The notes below the pieces were generated by a model that worked only from the letters and a program-made list of their open reading frames with translations, made no database searches and was not told the origin of the DNA. Positions 1 through 8,387 of a DNA stretch of 11,625 nt are shown one piece after another; positions within the stretch are counted from its first letter, which is position 1, and every line of letters starts with the position of its first letter. The position numbers were made by a program, and so were the translations under genes. This DNA comes from Acanthamoeba lenticulata (lineage: Eukaryota > Discosea > Longamoebia > Acanthamoebidae): assembly GCA_002179805.1 (NCBI GenBank), contig NAVB01004297.1:1-11625 (forward strand). Reading direction: 5' to 3'.

Positions 1-2061
1 GGCCAGCGTGTAGGGGATGATCTCAAGCGCCTCGGCAAAGGCTCGGAAGCAGTAGGCCTCCCTACCGCCGACCTGCTTGGCGTACTTGGCCAGCTCCAGT
101 GCGACCTCAATCTCCGGGGCACCGCCACCAGCAATCAGATACCTGGATGAAGGACACCGATTTAGAATGCAGTAAAATACCGTATCCCCAAAGTGATTCG
201 AAGTACCTGGTCTTAACAAGCGACCTGATCACGCAGAGGGCGTCGTGGAGAGACCTGTCAGCCTCCTCGAGCACCATCTGGTTGGAACCGCGGACAAGCA
301 CAGTCACGGTCTGGCTCGGGCCGGGGCATCCAGTCACCTGGTGATGTGAGAAGTGGCGCGATTAAGTCAGTTGGCCGGATAGATGGTTCGCAACCATAAA
401 AGAGGACAAACCTTGACGATGCCACTCTCCGTCGTGGCAATCTCCTCAACCAGCTTGGCCTGGCCGAGCTTCTCAGCGGTAAAGCCCTCAATGCTGGCAA
501 TCGGCTGGCAGTGAACGGTCTAAAAAGAAAAAGCATAAATCAGACAAACTCGGCCACCGTAGCTCAAGGATGAAGTGCGAGCAGTTCAGGCGGCTTACCT
601 TGGCGATGAACTCGATGTCGTCCCTCTCCACGTCCTTGACGACGAGGATCTTGAGCTTAGCGAGAATGGCGAGCGACAAGTCGCTCGTGGCATCTCGGAG
701 GATGGACTTCTGAATGAGGAGCACATTGCATCCAGTCTTCTTGATCTTGTTGCAGATGTCGAGGATGTAGTTTCGCTCCTCCCGAAGGATACGATCGATT
801 TGCGTGTGGTCCGACACGTAAACAGAGTTGTCCATCTGCGTGAACCAGTGATGAGCCATGCACCACTATAAAGAAACGGCAAAGTGCAGTAACACATACG
901 TTGGTCTTGGGAGCGGAGAGCTGGAACTGAATCAAACCAATTTTGGCGTTCTCAACTCGAGTGGGACCACCAGCAGCGTGCACAGCCTTCTTGGGGAATA
1001 CGAGGCCTTCCACAAGCTCCGTATCATCAACGGTACCGCCCAGCTTCTTCACGATCTGAGTTCGCAAATCACGCACACGCCGATTCCCTTGAGCCTCAAG
1101 TCACAATAGCTCTTGTGGAGCACGAGAGAACGTTACCTTGATGTCATTGAGATCAACGTTGGTGGCAGTCTTGGGGTCAATAACCTTAAGGACAGCGTCT
1201 ACAGCGATGGGAGCCAGCAGATTGGCGTTTTGAGACACAACCTGCAATCAAGAGTGCACCAACGAGAACGTAAACAAAAGAGAAGCCATGGAGAAGAGAA
1301 GAGAGGGGGGGGGAACAAGCAACGTGAAGAAGGCACACCTTGGAGTTGAGCGAAGTGACGGCCGATTTGAGGAGCGAATCGCGATCATTCAGCTCCACCG
1401 GAATGGCCATGTTCCTCATGATCTCCTGCGCCTTCTTCGAAGCCTTAAGGAAAGACTCAGCGACGCTCGTGGGATGATAGCCCTTCTCGAACAAAGCCTG
1501 CGCGGCAGACAAAAGCGAGCCAGCAATCACCACAACCGAGGTAGTTCCATCGCCAGCTTCGGCATCTTGCGCCTTCGAGAGCTCCACGAACTGCAAAGGG
1601 CATCGAAATTAATACTAATGCGGCAGCGTGGTGGTCATTGAAATGCCACAGCATACGCACCATTTTGGCGGCAGGATGAGCCAGCTCAAGCTTATCAAGA
1701 ATGGTAGCACCATCGTTTGTGATAATCACCTCCTTGTTGGGCGTTTGGATCTGAGAGAAAGGGAAATGTGGGCATTACGCGGTACGAAACGATCACTCCG
1801 TGCAGGTTTGGCGTACCATCTTGTCCATGCCCTTCGGTCCCAAGCTGGTGCGGACAGCATCGGACACGGCTGTTTGTGTAAAAACAAATATCAGCACAAG
1901 GGGGTCTAGTAGAATCAATTTGATGCAAAAATTTTAAACATACCTCGGGCAGCGAGGCAGTTGGATGTGCGCACATCCTTCTCCTTATCTCTTCCGGTCA
2001 GCTTGCCCCCCTCTCCTCGGTTCACGGGCTTCTGTGCTTGAGCGGCAGCAGCGGCAGACAT
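1..2061 (-). CDS. CCT4: T-complex protein 1 subunit delta (CCT4), 3' end cut by window edge
   Basis: Subunit of the cytosolic TRiC/CCT chaperonin, which folds actin, tubulin and other proteins with ATP. Exons on the minus strand: 2061-1945/1944, 1869-1817, 1750-1661, 1590-1339, 1241-1137, 1055-900, 835-599, 519-412, 337-207, 142-1. All nine introns are GT-AG, 64-97 nt, and frame is kept at each join. The 464 residues present include LGPKG (about 49-53), NDGAT (69-73), the nucleotide-binding GDGTT (100-104), SILRD in the central part, and GGGAPEIE (about 422-429). The delta subunit is indicated by VELSKAQD before [31 protein letters not shown] and [17 protein letters not shown], as remembered from animal CCT4. 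The start is the ATG opening [20 protein letters not shown]; the N-terminal tail is variable in the family. The family is about 530-540 aa, so some 65-75 C-terminal residues lie outside the window. No frameshift or premature stop was seen. Confidence 0.97.
1305..1313. repeat. G9 homopolymer in CCT4 intron 4
   Basis: Nine consecutive G on the plus strand, which is C9 in the transcript, followed by a CT-rich stretch. It lies inside the 1338-1242 intron of CCT4. Probably only a slippage-prone pyrimidine tract. Confidence 0.8.
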
Positions 2062-2207
2062 TGTCAAGAAAGAATTGAGCAGATCCCTCCTCCAAATCGG
2101 CCCGGACAGAGATCTGGCGCTGCCTCCCCGCCGGCAGGAAAAAAGGCAGGACAGAACAAGAAATGCAATTCCTACCGTTATTTATTCTTTATTTTTATTG
2201 TGCTGAA
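2062..2207 (-). promoter_or_regulatory. Compact 146-bp XPOT 3' / CCT4 5' intergenic region
   Basis: This gap must hold the 3' UTR and cleavage site of exportin-T and the whole promoter and leader of CCT4. The XPOT-proximal part (2171-2207) is AT-rich with polyadenylation signals. The CCT4-proximal part (2062-2150) is GC-richer, with a T6 run on the coding strand. I see no clear TATA box. Promoter placement is inferred from position only. Confidence 0.5.
2181..2199 (-). promoter_or_regulatory. Clustered AATAAA polyadenylation signals of XPOT
   Basis: Reading the minus strand, AATAAA occurs at 2199-2194, 2193-2188 and 2186-2181, starting only about 9 nt after the TAA stop at 2210-2208. This implies a very short 3' UTR. 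The hexamer is seen directly; its use is inferred. Confidence 0.7.
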
Positions 2208-5200
2208 TTATTTTTTGGACTTTGCCGCGGTGAGGAACTGCCTGAAGAACTCCTTCCACTGGGCCGGCTGAGCGCTCTCCAGGTGTTGCATGTAGGCCTG
2301 CGCCGTCGCGGCGTCGCAGCCCAACATGGGGAGCAGCTTGGTCGCCAAGGACTGCGCAAACTCAGGGCCGCACTTTTGCAGCATCACCTTTTGGATGGCC
2401 GCCAGGTCGGCGATGAGCTGGTGAGATGGTGACGAAAGTCAGTTGTGGTGATAGTGGACATGAAAAAGGGTGTGAAGACAAAGGAAGCTGTACAGTCATG
2501 GCAACCCTGTCGACCGGGGTGACGTCGGGCCTGAGGCATGCTCGGAACACGACGGGCGCAATGTCATCGCACACCACGCGACCGAAGCCGGGTACCGTGC
2601 CGGCCCAGAGCTCGATCGCCTTCTGGGCGACACTCACGCACAGCTGCACCATCTGTTCCGCCAGACAAACATCAGGAGTGAGCAGCAGTGAGACAGGCTT
2701 CATGCAAGACGTCGTTCAAGCAAAGCGTACTCGGAGGTCCTTGTGGTCGGCGATGGGACCCAAGATCGTCTCGAGGACGGCGCGCAGCTGCGGCGCGTTC
2801 TTCTCGCTGGTGAGCGTTCCGGCCAAATTGTTGAAAAGTATCGAGCGCACAAGCGCATAGTACGTCCTGTTTTTAGTTTTTAGTTTTAGTAAAATTTGTC
2901 CAAGGAAGTATGAACGACGTCACATACCGGCGAAGTGCTTCGATTTCTCGTTCTTCATCACTGTTGGGGGTCACACTGACGCTGGTGATGGCGAGAATCT
3001 TTTGCACAACAAAGAGGATGGACTCGTTGAGGATCGGGAAGATCTTCTCCTGTGGTTTGAAATAGAAGTTAGAATTCAGCTCGACGGAGCACGTGGGAGA
3101 GAGTGAGCTGCGTGCCTTGTACTTGTTGATCCACTGATTGAGGAGGGACGTGAAGTCGAGCATCTGCTTGGGATCTTTCGCGTTGGCCAGGAGGAGGTTG
3201 GTCGTTTGCGGGATGAACGGAATGAGCTGCGTGTTGATCGCCGTCACCATTTGGTGAATGAAGTAGATCACCTTGGTCCAGATCTCGGGGCTGGCCGGGA
3301 GGGCGGCCTCTACGCGCAACACGGCCTCCAAGGCCTCGCGCCAGTAGATGGCCTTCTCCTCCTTCTCGCACGGGATGCCGCGGCTGATGCAGCCCATGGT
3401 GTTGATCAACCGCACCAAGTGGTTGGTCCAGAAGGGGTTCGATGGCGTGTCTTCCTTGTAGCGCCCCGATTCGAGGATTTCCTTCACCTGCGCCACGAGC
3501 GGCTTCAACAAAATCTGATGCAAGTTGACCCCCAGCGACGATGCAGCGATGAGAATGTCAGATGTGAAATGAGCGAGACTTGTGTCCTCTCTCTTTCTCT
3601 CTCTCTTTTGACAGGGACACGGACCTCGAGGAACGCAATCTGGTCTTGGTCGGAGCCGGCCCCCACCAGCGAGCCGATGGCGTCAAAGAGGTAGAGCTGA
3701 TACTCAAACGGGATCAAGGCGGGCCCATTTGGCGCGATCGCCAACAAGTCCTAAACGCCAGCGAAAGAGAGGATGAGGAACGATTTGCTAGTTTTTAACA
3801 AGACAGGGGTTCAAACCTTGAGGGCAGCGAGCAGATGCTGGGTGTAGGGATACATCTCCGACTTCTTGTTGCGAATAAAGGTCATGAAGATAGAAGGCAC
3901 CTTGTTCCTCACAGACTTGTCCGAATTGCGCAAGCCGCTGCACAAGAGCAAATCAGCCAAAAGCCCCAACAGGCACAATAAAGAATGAAAAGCGGATCGG
4001 CTCGAGGACGTGGCTTGAGGTAACGTACAAGGTGACGAAGGCGTCAAGTATGGCAGTCATCAAGGCCGCGTCGTTGGGGATGTAAGTTGCGTAGCTCGAC
4101 AAGTTCTCAAACGTCTGCAACACAACTGCCTTGTGGGGGTGCTTGAACACAGCTGCACGCCCAATAAATTGACCAGTTTATAAGAAACTTCATTGTGCAA
4201 CAAGTGAGCGATGGAGCCTTGGGGCGCACCAGAGGCCACGAGGGCGCTGATGGCCTGCGGAAAGAAGGCCTCCAGTGTCTTTTGCGTTTCCTCTGGGAAA
4301 AGACAAAGAGACGGGACACATGTTCGAGTAAGTGAATTGCCAAAGTGTGATTACGAACATCAAACCTTGTTGGCGGAGCGAAAAAGTACCCGGTAGGTTG
4401 GCCTTGGTCTCCGCCATGGCGTGGAGCAGGAAGAGGGCCAGCTCGACATCAGCGAACGGCCTGGATGTCCAGTCGGCCAGCGCCTGCCCCAAAATAGTGT
4501 GCACAAACGAGATCGCCATGTTGCTGTTCAATCGCATCACCGACCGGAACACAACGCCCAGCTCCTGCACGTGAATGAAAGAATCATGTCAGGCCTGCCT
4601 CGAAAACAACCGATACAAGATGCACAGGAGAAGCCACACCGTCCGGTAGGTGAGGAACTGAGTCTCAAAATCGTCCTTGGTCTCAAAGTCAAACTCAGAC
4701 GGGTATTTGGCCTTGGTCAAGATGATGCTCAGGATCCGCTTCAAGTTCTCTGTCTCCTCGTTCCCGAGCGCCGGCGTATGTTTGAGCTTCGTCAGGTATT
4801 CGTGCACGAAGCCCATCATCACCGCCGCCCTGTGCATGCCGCCACGATATACCCGCACGTGTAAGTTATGGTTCATGCAATGGTGACGAGCCAGCGTATC
4901 GACGACAGGGAACGCGTACACGTTGATGTCGGGGTCGCTCATCCACTTCCACAGCAGGACCAGCGAGCTATCTACAATCTGCTTCGCCTGCGCCTCGACC
5001 TGGTCGGTCACCTGCCCTTGCGTGCGCAGCTCTTGCACCTGATACGTGCGCGTCACGAGTCAGGGTCTCAATTTGACAGCAGCAACAAGCGGTGTCTTTT
5101 GCTCTCGCTGCACACCTTCGTATGGGAGATCACCAGTTGCATTCCCGCCTCGTTCAGCAGCTTGGCCACGTGCACCTTGTACTCTTCGTCGTCCTGGCAA

Positions 5201-6592
5201 ACAGACGTGTGAGTGGGTTGTGCATTGCATGCGGGGACGTGCATGTGGTTGGCAGCGCAATATCGTACCGTGGCAGCAGAGTTGATGAACTCAAGCACCT
5301 TGAGGCGGACGAGGAGGTCCAGTTTTTGGAGAGGCGGCATGCCCTTCGCGACTACTTGCGTCAGGCAATCGCAAGCCTCTCGCCTGAACTGAACGTCGCC
5401 CAGGCACTCAAAGAAGAACGGGATGAACTTCTCGTTGACGATCAACGACAGGTCAATCCACGCTGCGCACACAACCAACAGGTCACACGACATGAGACAC
5501 ATCATCCACGCGCGCGGTCCGCGAGAGAGAGAGAGAGACAGTACTGATATAAGGCCGCAGGACCGCCAGGCACTCCCGCGTCAGCTTCGGCAGGCTGGCC
5601 TTGCAGCTCACCAGGATCTGATACCAGATTCCGACCATCGTGTTGATGCAATCGTCTCGCATGCGGTCCTTCTGCACAGAGCGAAAACAAGTCGCACGTC
5701 ACCGGGTCAAATCGATGCCTCTTGTTGCTAGCATCGACAGCCGTCAGCGACGTGCGGCGAGACTATGTACGATTGCAATGTTGTGAGTGTGCTCCTCGGG
5801 CGATCGGGTCACATCCGGGCTGACGACCTCCTCGTCGATGGTCTTGATGATTCGCAAGAACATGTCAATGACCACGGGTCCCTGTGGCAAAGCGGCGCGG
5901 CTTGGTGAGTGGACTAGCGGTGGGCAAACATGTCGCGCAGCGAAGCACAGAGATAACTTGAGTACCAGCGACAGGAGGCCGAAAAGCTCGGAGAAGAAGG
6001 TGGGCCACTGCGACAAGTAGTCCTGTTTGAAGATGAGGACCAGCGTGTAGGCCAGCTTGTTCTTGATTGCTGAAGGGGGAAAGGCGATGAGGGTCACACC
6101 ACCGCGTTTGCGCTGCGATGGACGTACCTGGTTGTTCGTCCTGGTGCTGCACGAGGTACTCGCGAATCCACCTCATAAACAGCTCACGCAGGCCGGCCTT
6201 CTCGGCTGGGGCGAGAGTTGCATAGCTGCAGCGCAACGGAAGAATGAGAAAGCCAACAACGTCGAAGTTAGGGTGTGGAACGGCACCTCTTCTTCGCCAC
6301 GTTGGTCAGAACCTGCAAACAAAAGAATCGGACTTGGGGCGATGGCGAGGAGAACAACTTCTCACAACAAAATCGCAAGCCCTCAGGCGAAGCCATGGCT
6401 ATGGCAGAGTGTGGCAGGCCAGACATGCAATACAACGAGCGAGTGAGGGTGACGGCACAAAAAAATTGACGGAAATGGAGCGTCTTGTGGGCGGGCCATA
6501 CCTTGAGCAGTGTAGGCTTGGGCAGCCCTCCGCTCGGCCTCGCTCACTTGCGTGGGATCAATTTCAATCAAAATCGCTTTTTCCAGATCCAT
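2208..6592 (-). CDS. XPOT: Exportin-T, tRNA nuclear export receptor (20 exons, 952 aa)
   Basis: Karyopherin-beta family receptor that carries mature tRNA out of the nucleus with RanGTP. Exons: 6592-6502, 6398-6287, 6225-6128, 6069-5966, 5881-5771, 5671-5545, 5462-5269, 5193-5116, 5038-4920, 4829-4640, 4564-4390, 4292-4230, 4152-4029, 3937-3817, 3750-3625, 3514-3116, 3049-2928, 2866-2731, 2652-2494, 2417-2208. The coding sum is 2859 nt, giving 952 aa; human XPOT is about 962. Family landmarks in order: VRFFCLQVLTN (about 53-62), the Xpo1-like block KNKLAYTLVLIFKQDYL (about 103-119), IDMFLRIIKTIDEEV, WIDLSLIVNEKF (from about 216), REACDCLTQVVAKGM, GLRNSDKSVRNK, IPFIPQTTNLL, and the C-terminal KCGPEF. 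The protein is an all-helical HEAT-repeat solenoid. The start MDLEKAILIEIDPTQ sits in AAAAAATGG context and lines up with the animal N-terminus. Intron 16 uses a GC donor; introns 9 and 16 are stop-free and 3n. The final donor (after residue 883, ATG ACT before GTACAG) was preferred over a GTTGCC donor 12 nt upstream because it aligns without gaps. Confidence 0.95.
3050..3115 (-). other. XPOT: XPOT intron 16: GC-AG, 66 nt, stop-free, multiple of three
   Basis: The donor is AAG/GCACGC, the acceptor is ACCACAG/GAG, and TTCTAAC (a strong branch-point match) lies about 22 nt before the acceptor. Reading through would insert 22 residues with no stop. Removing it restores the family match LNQWINKYK followed by EKIFPILNESI. 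No in-phase GT donor of usable spacing is present, so a GC donor is the best explanation. Confidence 0.75.
3586..3609. repeat. CT/GA simple repeat in XPOT intron 15
   Basis: Plus strand shows CTCTCTCT-TT-CTCTCTCTCT followed by TTT, which is a GA-rich purine tract in the XPOT transcript. It lies near the 5' end of the 3624-3515 intron. Confidence 0.85.
4830..4919 (-). other. XPOT: XPOT intron 9: 90 nt, stop-free, multiple of three
   Basis: The donor is AACGT/GTACGC and the acceptor is ATGCACAG/GGCGG, phase 2. The reading frame is open through the whole intron. Splicing gives DPDINV joined to AAVMMGFVHEYLTKLK, which lines up with the animal segment resembling DDDISSNIIGFCYDYL. Unspliced, it would add 30 residues. 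The GTACGC donor matches other introns in this window, so splicing is favoured. Confidence 0.75.
5523..5538. repeat. (GA)8 microsatellite in XPOT intron 6
   Basis: Eight perfect GA units on the plus strand, so (UC)8 in the XPOT pre-mRNA, starting a few nt after the GTACTG donor of the 5544-5463 intron. Confidence 0.9.
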
Positions 6593-6915
6593 TTTTTGTT
6601 CAATTGGGCAGGAAAATTGGCCTCGCAGCACCCAAAAGCCTCAGGTGTCTGCAACAACACACGTCCTTCAGGCAAGGTGCACTAAGGTGATTGAGCAAGA
6701 GTGAGCGTACGTGGCGTGAGGTAAGGAAATGCGGGAGAGATGCGACAATGTTTTGGTGCGTCCAACTAAAGATGAACGCGCGCGAATTCCAAGCCTTCTT
6801 GTTCCTGGAAATTTCTCGCCACCAAAACAGGACGCAGTGCAAGATCTTGAGCTTGATGGATTCAGCGTGGTCACAGTTTATGAAAACTTAAACGGGCACA
6901 ATCCTTGGCAGCTCA
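6593..6915 (-). promoter_or_regulatory. 323-bp gap: PB1-gene 3' end and XPOT promoter/leader
   Basis: No gene with recognisable homology. It should contain the PB1 gene's 3' UTR (high coordinates) and the XPOT promoter (low coordinates). I see no AATAAA on the minus strand close to 6915; the nearest variant is CATAAA around 6880. A candidate leader intron (6710-6649) lies on the XPOT side. No TATA box is obvious. Confidence 0.45.
6649..6710 (-). other. XPOT: Candidate 5'-leader intron of XPOT
   Basis: On the minus strand, a GTACGC donor (same form as other introns here) is followed 62 nt later by TTGTTGCAG. If used, a non-coding first exon would lie above 6710 and the leader would be joined about 57 nt before the ATG. 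There is no coding frame to confirm it. Confidence 0.3.
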
Positions 6916-7881
6916 TCAAGGACCGCCAGCAGTGGTGAGCATGGGCGAGGTAGTGGCGATCGAAAGCTCCTGGAAGGAGAGGCCACGGTATTGCTGCTTG
7001 AGCAACTTGGTCTCGCGCTTGCAGTTCTTCTTGTGCTTCTTGAAGGCCGCCTTGCTGCCCTTCCTCTCGAGCTTGTACTCGCGCTTGAGCGCCTTCTTGC
7101 CGTGCTTCTTCTCCCTCTTGGCGCTCTTCCACTCGCGCTTGGCCTCCTTCTTGGCAGCCTTGCACTCGAGCACCTCGAGCGCCTTCTCGAAGTCGTGCTC
7201 GCACTTAGCCAGCACCTTGGCGTTCTTCTTCCGCTTCGGATGGCCGCGGGCCTCAAGCTGGTCGAGTTTCTCCTTGATCTCGGGCGACTCTTCCTCGCCA
7301 CGATCGACGGCCTTGTGGTGGAGGTCCTTCTTCTTCTTCTCCTGCTTCTTCAGCGCCTTGGCCGCACGTTTGTGGCACCAGGCGTCAAGAAGGATCTGAG
7401 CTTGTGCCACGTCCCCTTCGTTTCGGCGCAGGAACTTGGCGCACTTCTTGGGCTTCACCTCGATGGCGTGCAGATCACGCATCTGCTGGGTGAGGTAGGC
7501 CACGGCTTGCGGGTCGACGTACGCCTCATCGTCAGACTCCTCGTCTACCGAGCGACGGCGCGGCCTCTTCTCACCAGCTACAGGGGAGCGCTGGAGCGGG
7601 ACCACGTCAAGGCGAAGGAGGCCTGAACCCGAAGCAAACTGAAGGGCCACCTGCAGTTCCTCGTCGGACGAGGCCGTAATATGGTCCTTCTCATCGTCGA
7701 GGTAGCGCAAGGCAAATGTGCCCTCAGGCAGGCCGAACGCGGTGGCTACCTTTGTCGCCAGCAGGGCATACGAGGGCCCTGAGAGCAGGAGGACGCGCTT
7801 GTCATCGCCCAGCGCGACCTTCACGGCCAAACGCTGCTGCTCCTCCTCCACGGTGTTGAGGCTCGTCTTGTCGGTTTGCAT
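6916..7881 (-). CDS. PB1-domain protein with two UBA-like repeats and a Lys/Arg-rich tail
   Basis: Intronless, 321 aa, not recognised as a named gene. Residues about 18-95 form a PB1 domain: LAVKVALGDD with the basic-face Lys (K21), and the acidic OPCA-type motif RYLDDEKDHITASSDEEL (about 59-76). Carrying both surfaces suggests a type I/II PB1 able to oligomerise or bridge partners. Residues 104-120 are a basic stretch followed by acidic EESDDEA. Two similar helical segments follow, about 137-168 and 209-240, sharing AK-x-L-x-R/K-x-E-x-D and A-x-x-x-L spacing, like degenerate UBA helices. The rest (171-190, 241-297) is dominated by Lys, Arg and Ala, probably helical and possibly RNA- or nucleolus-directed. 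The start is the ATG at 7881-7879; the frame stays open upstream to 7968 but with only a GTG there, unlikely in a eukaryote. Role unknown; an adaptor or scaffold is the best guess. Confidence 0.82.
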   Translation of the reverse strand: MQTDKTSLNTVEEEQQRLAVKVALGDDKRVLLLSGPSYALLATKVATAFGLPEGTFALRYLDDEKDHITASSDEELQVALQFASGSGLLRLDVVPLQRSPVAGEKRPRRRSVDEESDDEAYVDPQAVAYLTQQMRDLHAIEVKPKKCAKFLRRNEGDVAQAQILLDAWCHKRAAKALKKQEKKKKDLHHKAVDRGEEESPEIKEKLDQLEARGHPKRKKNAKVLAKCEHDFEKALEVLECKAAKKEAKREWKSAKREKKHGKKALKREYKLERKGSKAAFKKHKKNCKRETKLLKQQYRGLSFQELSIATTSPMLTTAGGP

Positions 7882-7898
7882 TGTACTGCACGAAGCTG

Positions 7899-7975
7899 CT
7901 GTAGGTTCAAGGGGTTGTTGTTGTTGAGTTCGAGGCGCGAGTTTAGAACGCGTGTATCGGTTAGCCACGTCTTAC
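7899..7975 (-). other. Candidate 5'-leader intron of the PB1 gene
   Basis: The minus strand carries a strong GTAAGA donor at 7975 and the acceptor AACCTACAG ending at 7899, 77 nt, with CTAAC- and CTAAA-like branch sequences between. It would leave about 17 nt of leader before the ATG. There is no coding frame to confirm it. A longer intron from the GTAAAT donor at 8141 is an alternative. Confidence 0.35.
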
Positions 7976-8194
7976 TTCTAAGGGTCTCGGTTAGCTGCTG
8001 TGTGCTTGAGCCGGTTGGTGTTGGTAGTGTGAAAAAGGCTGAAGCTCCACCTTTTATTGTCACGCCTGTCAGACCTTTCGTTGAAGCTGCTTCTGCGGAC
8101 CTGTTGTCCGTGGCAGGGACACGCCTCGGCGAAGCATTTACCTTTTCGGGGTAGAGAAAAGTGCGAAGAAATGACATATCTGCCCGACATATCA

Positions 8195-8216
8195 TTCCAG
8201 TGAATTTCGAACATTC
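8195..8216. promoter_or_regulatory. Heat-shock-element-like GAA/TTC cluster
   Basis: Plus strand has TTC (8195), GAA (8202), TTC (8206), GAA (8209) and TTC (8214). One pair, GAACATTC at 8209-8216, has the exact 2-nt HSE spacing; the others are mis-spaced. It sits about 315-335 bp upstream of the PB1-gene ATG. Weak evidence. Confidence 0.25.
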
Positions 8217-8358
8217 CGGACATCACACGCTCGTGACACACCCAGGATTATGTACAAGTCTACGAACGGCATTCGTGGCGCACATACTCGTCGATGGCGT
8301 GCTCCGTCATTGAAACCAGGAGTGAGACATAAAGTTGATCATGAGTCTATTATCTATC

Positions 8359-8370
8359 TGTATATATACA
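8359..8370 (-). promoter_or_regulatory. Pumilio-type UGUAUAUA site in the ABCG 3' UTR
   Basis: TGTATATATACA is a perfect 12-bp palindrome beginning 17 nt after the ABCG stop codon. Its first eight bases in the transcript match the PUF-protein consensus UGUANAUA. It could equally serve as a UGUA-type 3'-end processing element. The match is seen directly; the function is inferred. Confidence 0.4.
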
Positions 8371-8387
8371 TCAGTCGCCAAAGCGCC

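Larger units (their letters stand above)
7882..8387 (-). promoter_or_regulatory. 506-bp gap: ABCG 3' UTR and PB1-gene promoter/leader
   Basis: From 8387 downward comes the ABCG 3' UTR with a TGTATATATACA palindrome but no canonical AATAAA. Around 8173-8216 are a direct repeat of GACATATC and clustered GAA/TTC units. From about 8160 to 7882 is the probable PB1-gene leader, with strong splice-like sites (GTAAAT at 8141, GTAAGA at 7975, CCTACAG ending at 7899) and a (CAA)4 stretch near 7915-7926. An ATG at 8195 opens a 124-codon frame overlapping the PB1 start in another frame; I do not believe it is a gene. Confidence 0.45.

Noticed and set aside
2491..2505. Alternative donor AGG/GTTGCC for the last XPOT intron
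   Set aside because: It is in phase, but using GTACAG 12 nt later gives a gap-free match to the family around the KCGPEF segment.
3206..3694. 162-codon plus-strand frame within exportin-T
   Set aside because: It lies opposite the longest XPOT exon and crosses a verified intron; its composition is that of an antisense shadow.
6729..6938. 69-codon plus-strand frame in the XPOT/PB1 gap
   Set aside because: It reads fairly protein-like but has no recognised homology and no splice partners, overlaps the end of the PB1 gene, and is short enough to be chance.
6991..7626. 211-codon plus-strand frame, very rich in Leu, opposite the PB1 gene
   Set aside because: It is the mirror of AAG/GAG-rich coding sequence (CTT/CTC on the other strand). 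The minus frame has a recognisable PB1 domain.
7882..7968. 29-residue N-terminal extension of the PB1 protein
   Set aside because: The frame is open, but its only start would be GTG, and a good intron acceptor lies inside it. The first in-frame ATG is at 7881.
7821..8195. 124-codon minus-strand frame starting at an ATG at 8195
   Set aside because: It overlaps the PB1 start out of frame, has no family features and contains strong splice-like sites. It is more likely promoter and leader sequence, at most a uORF.
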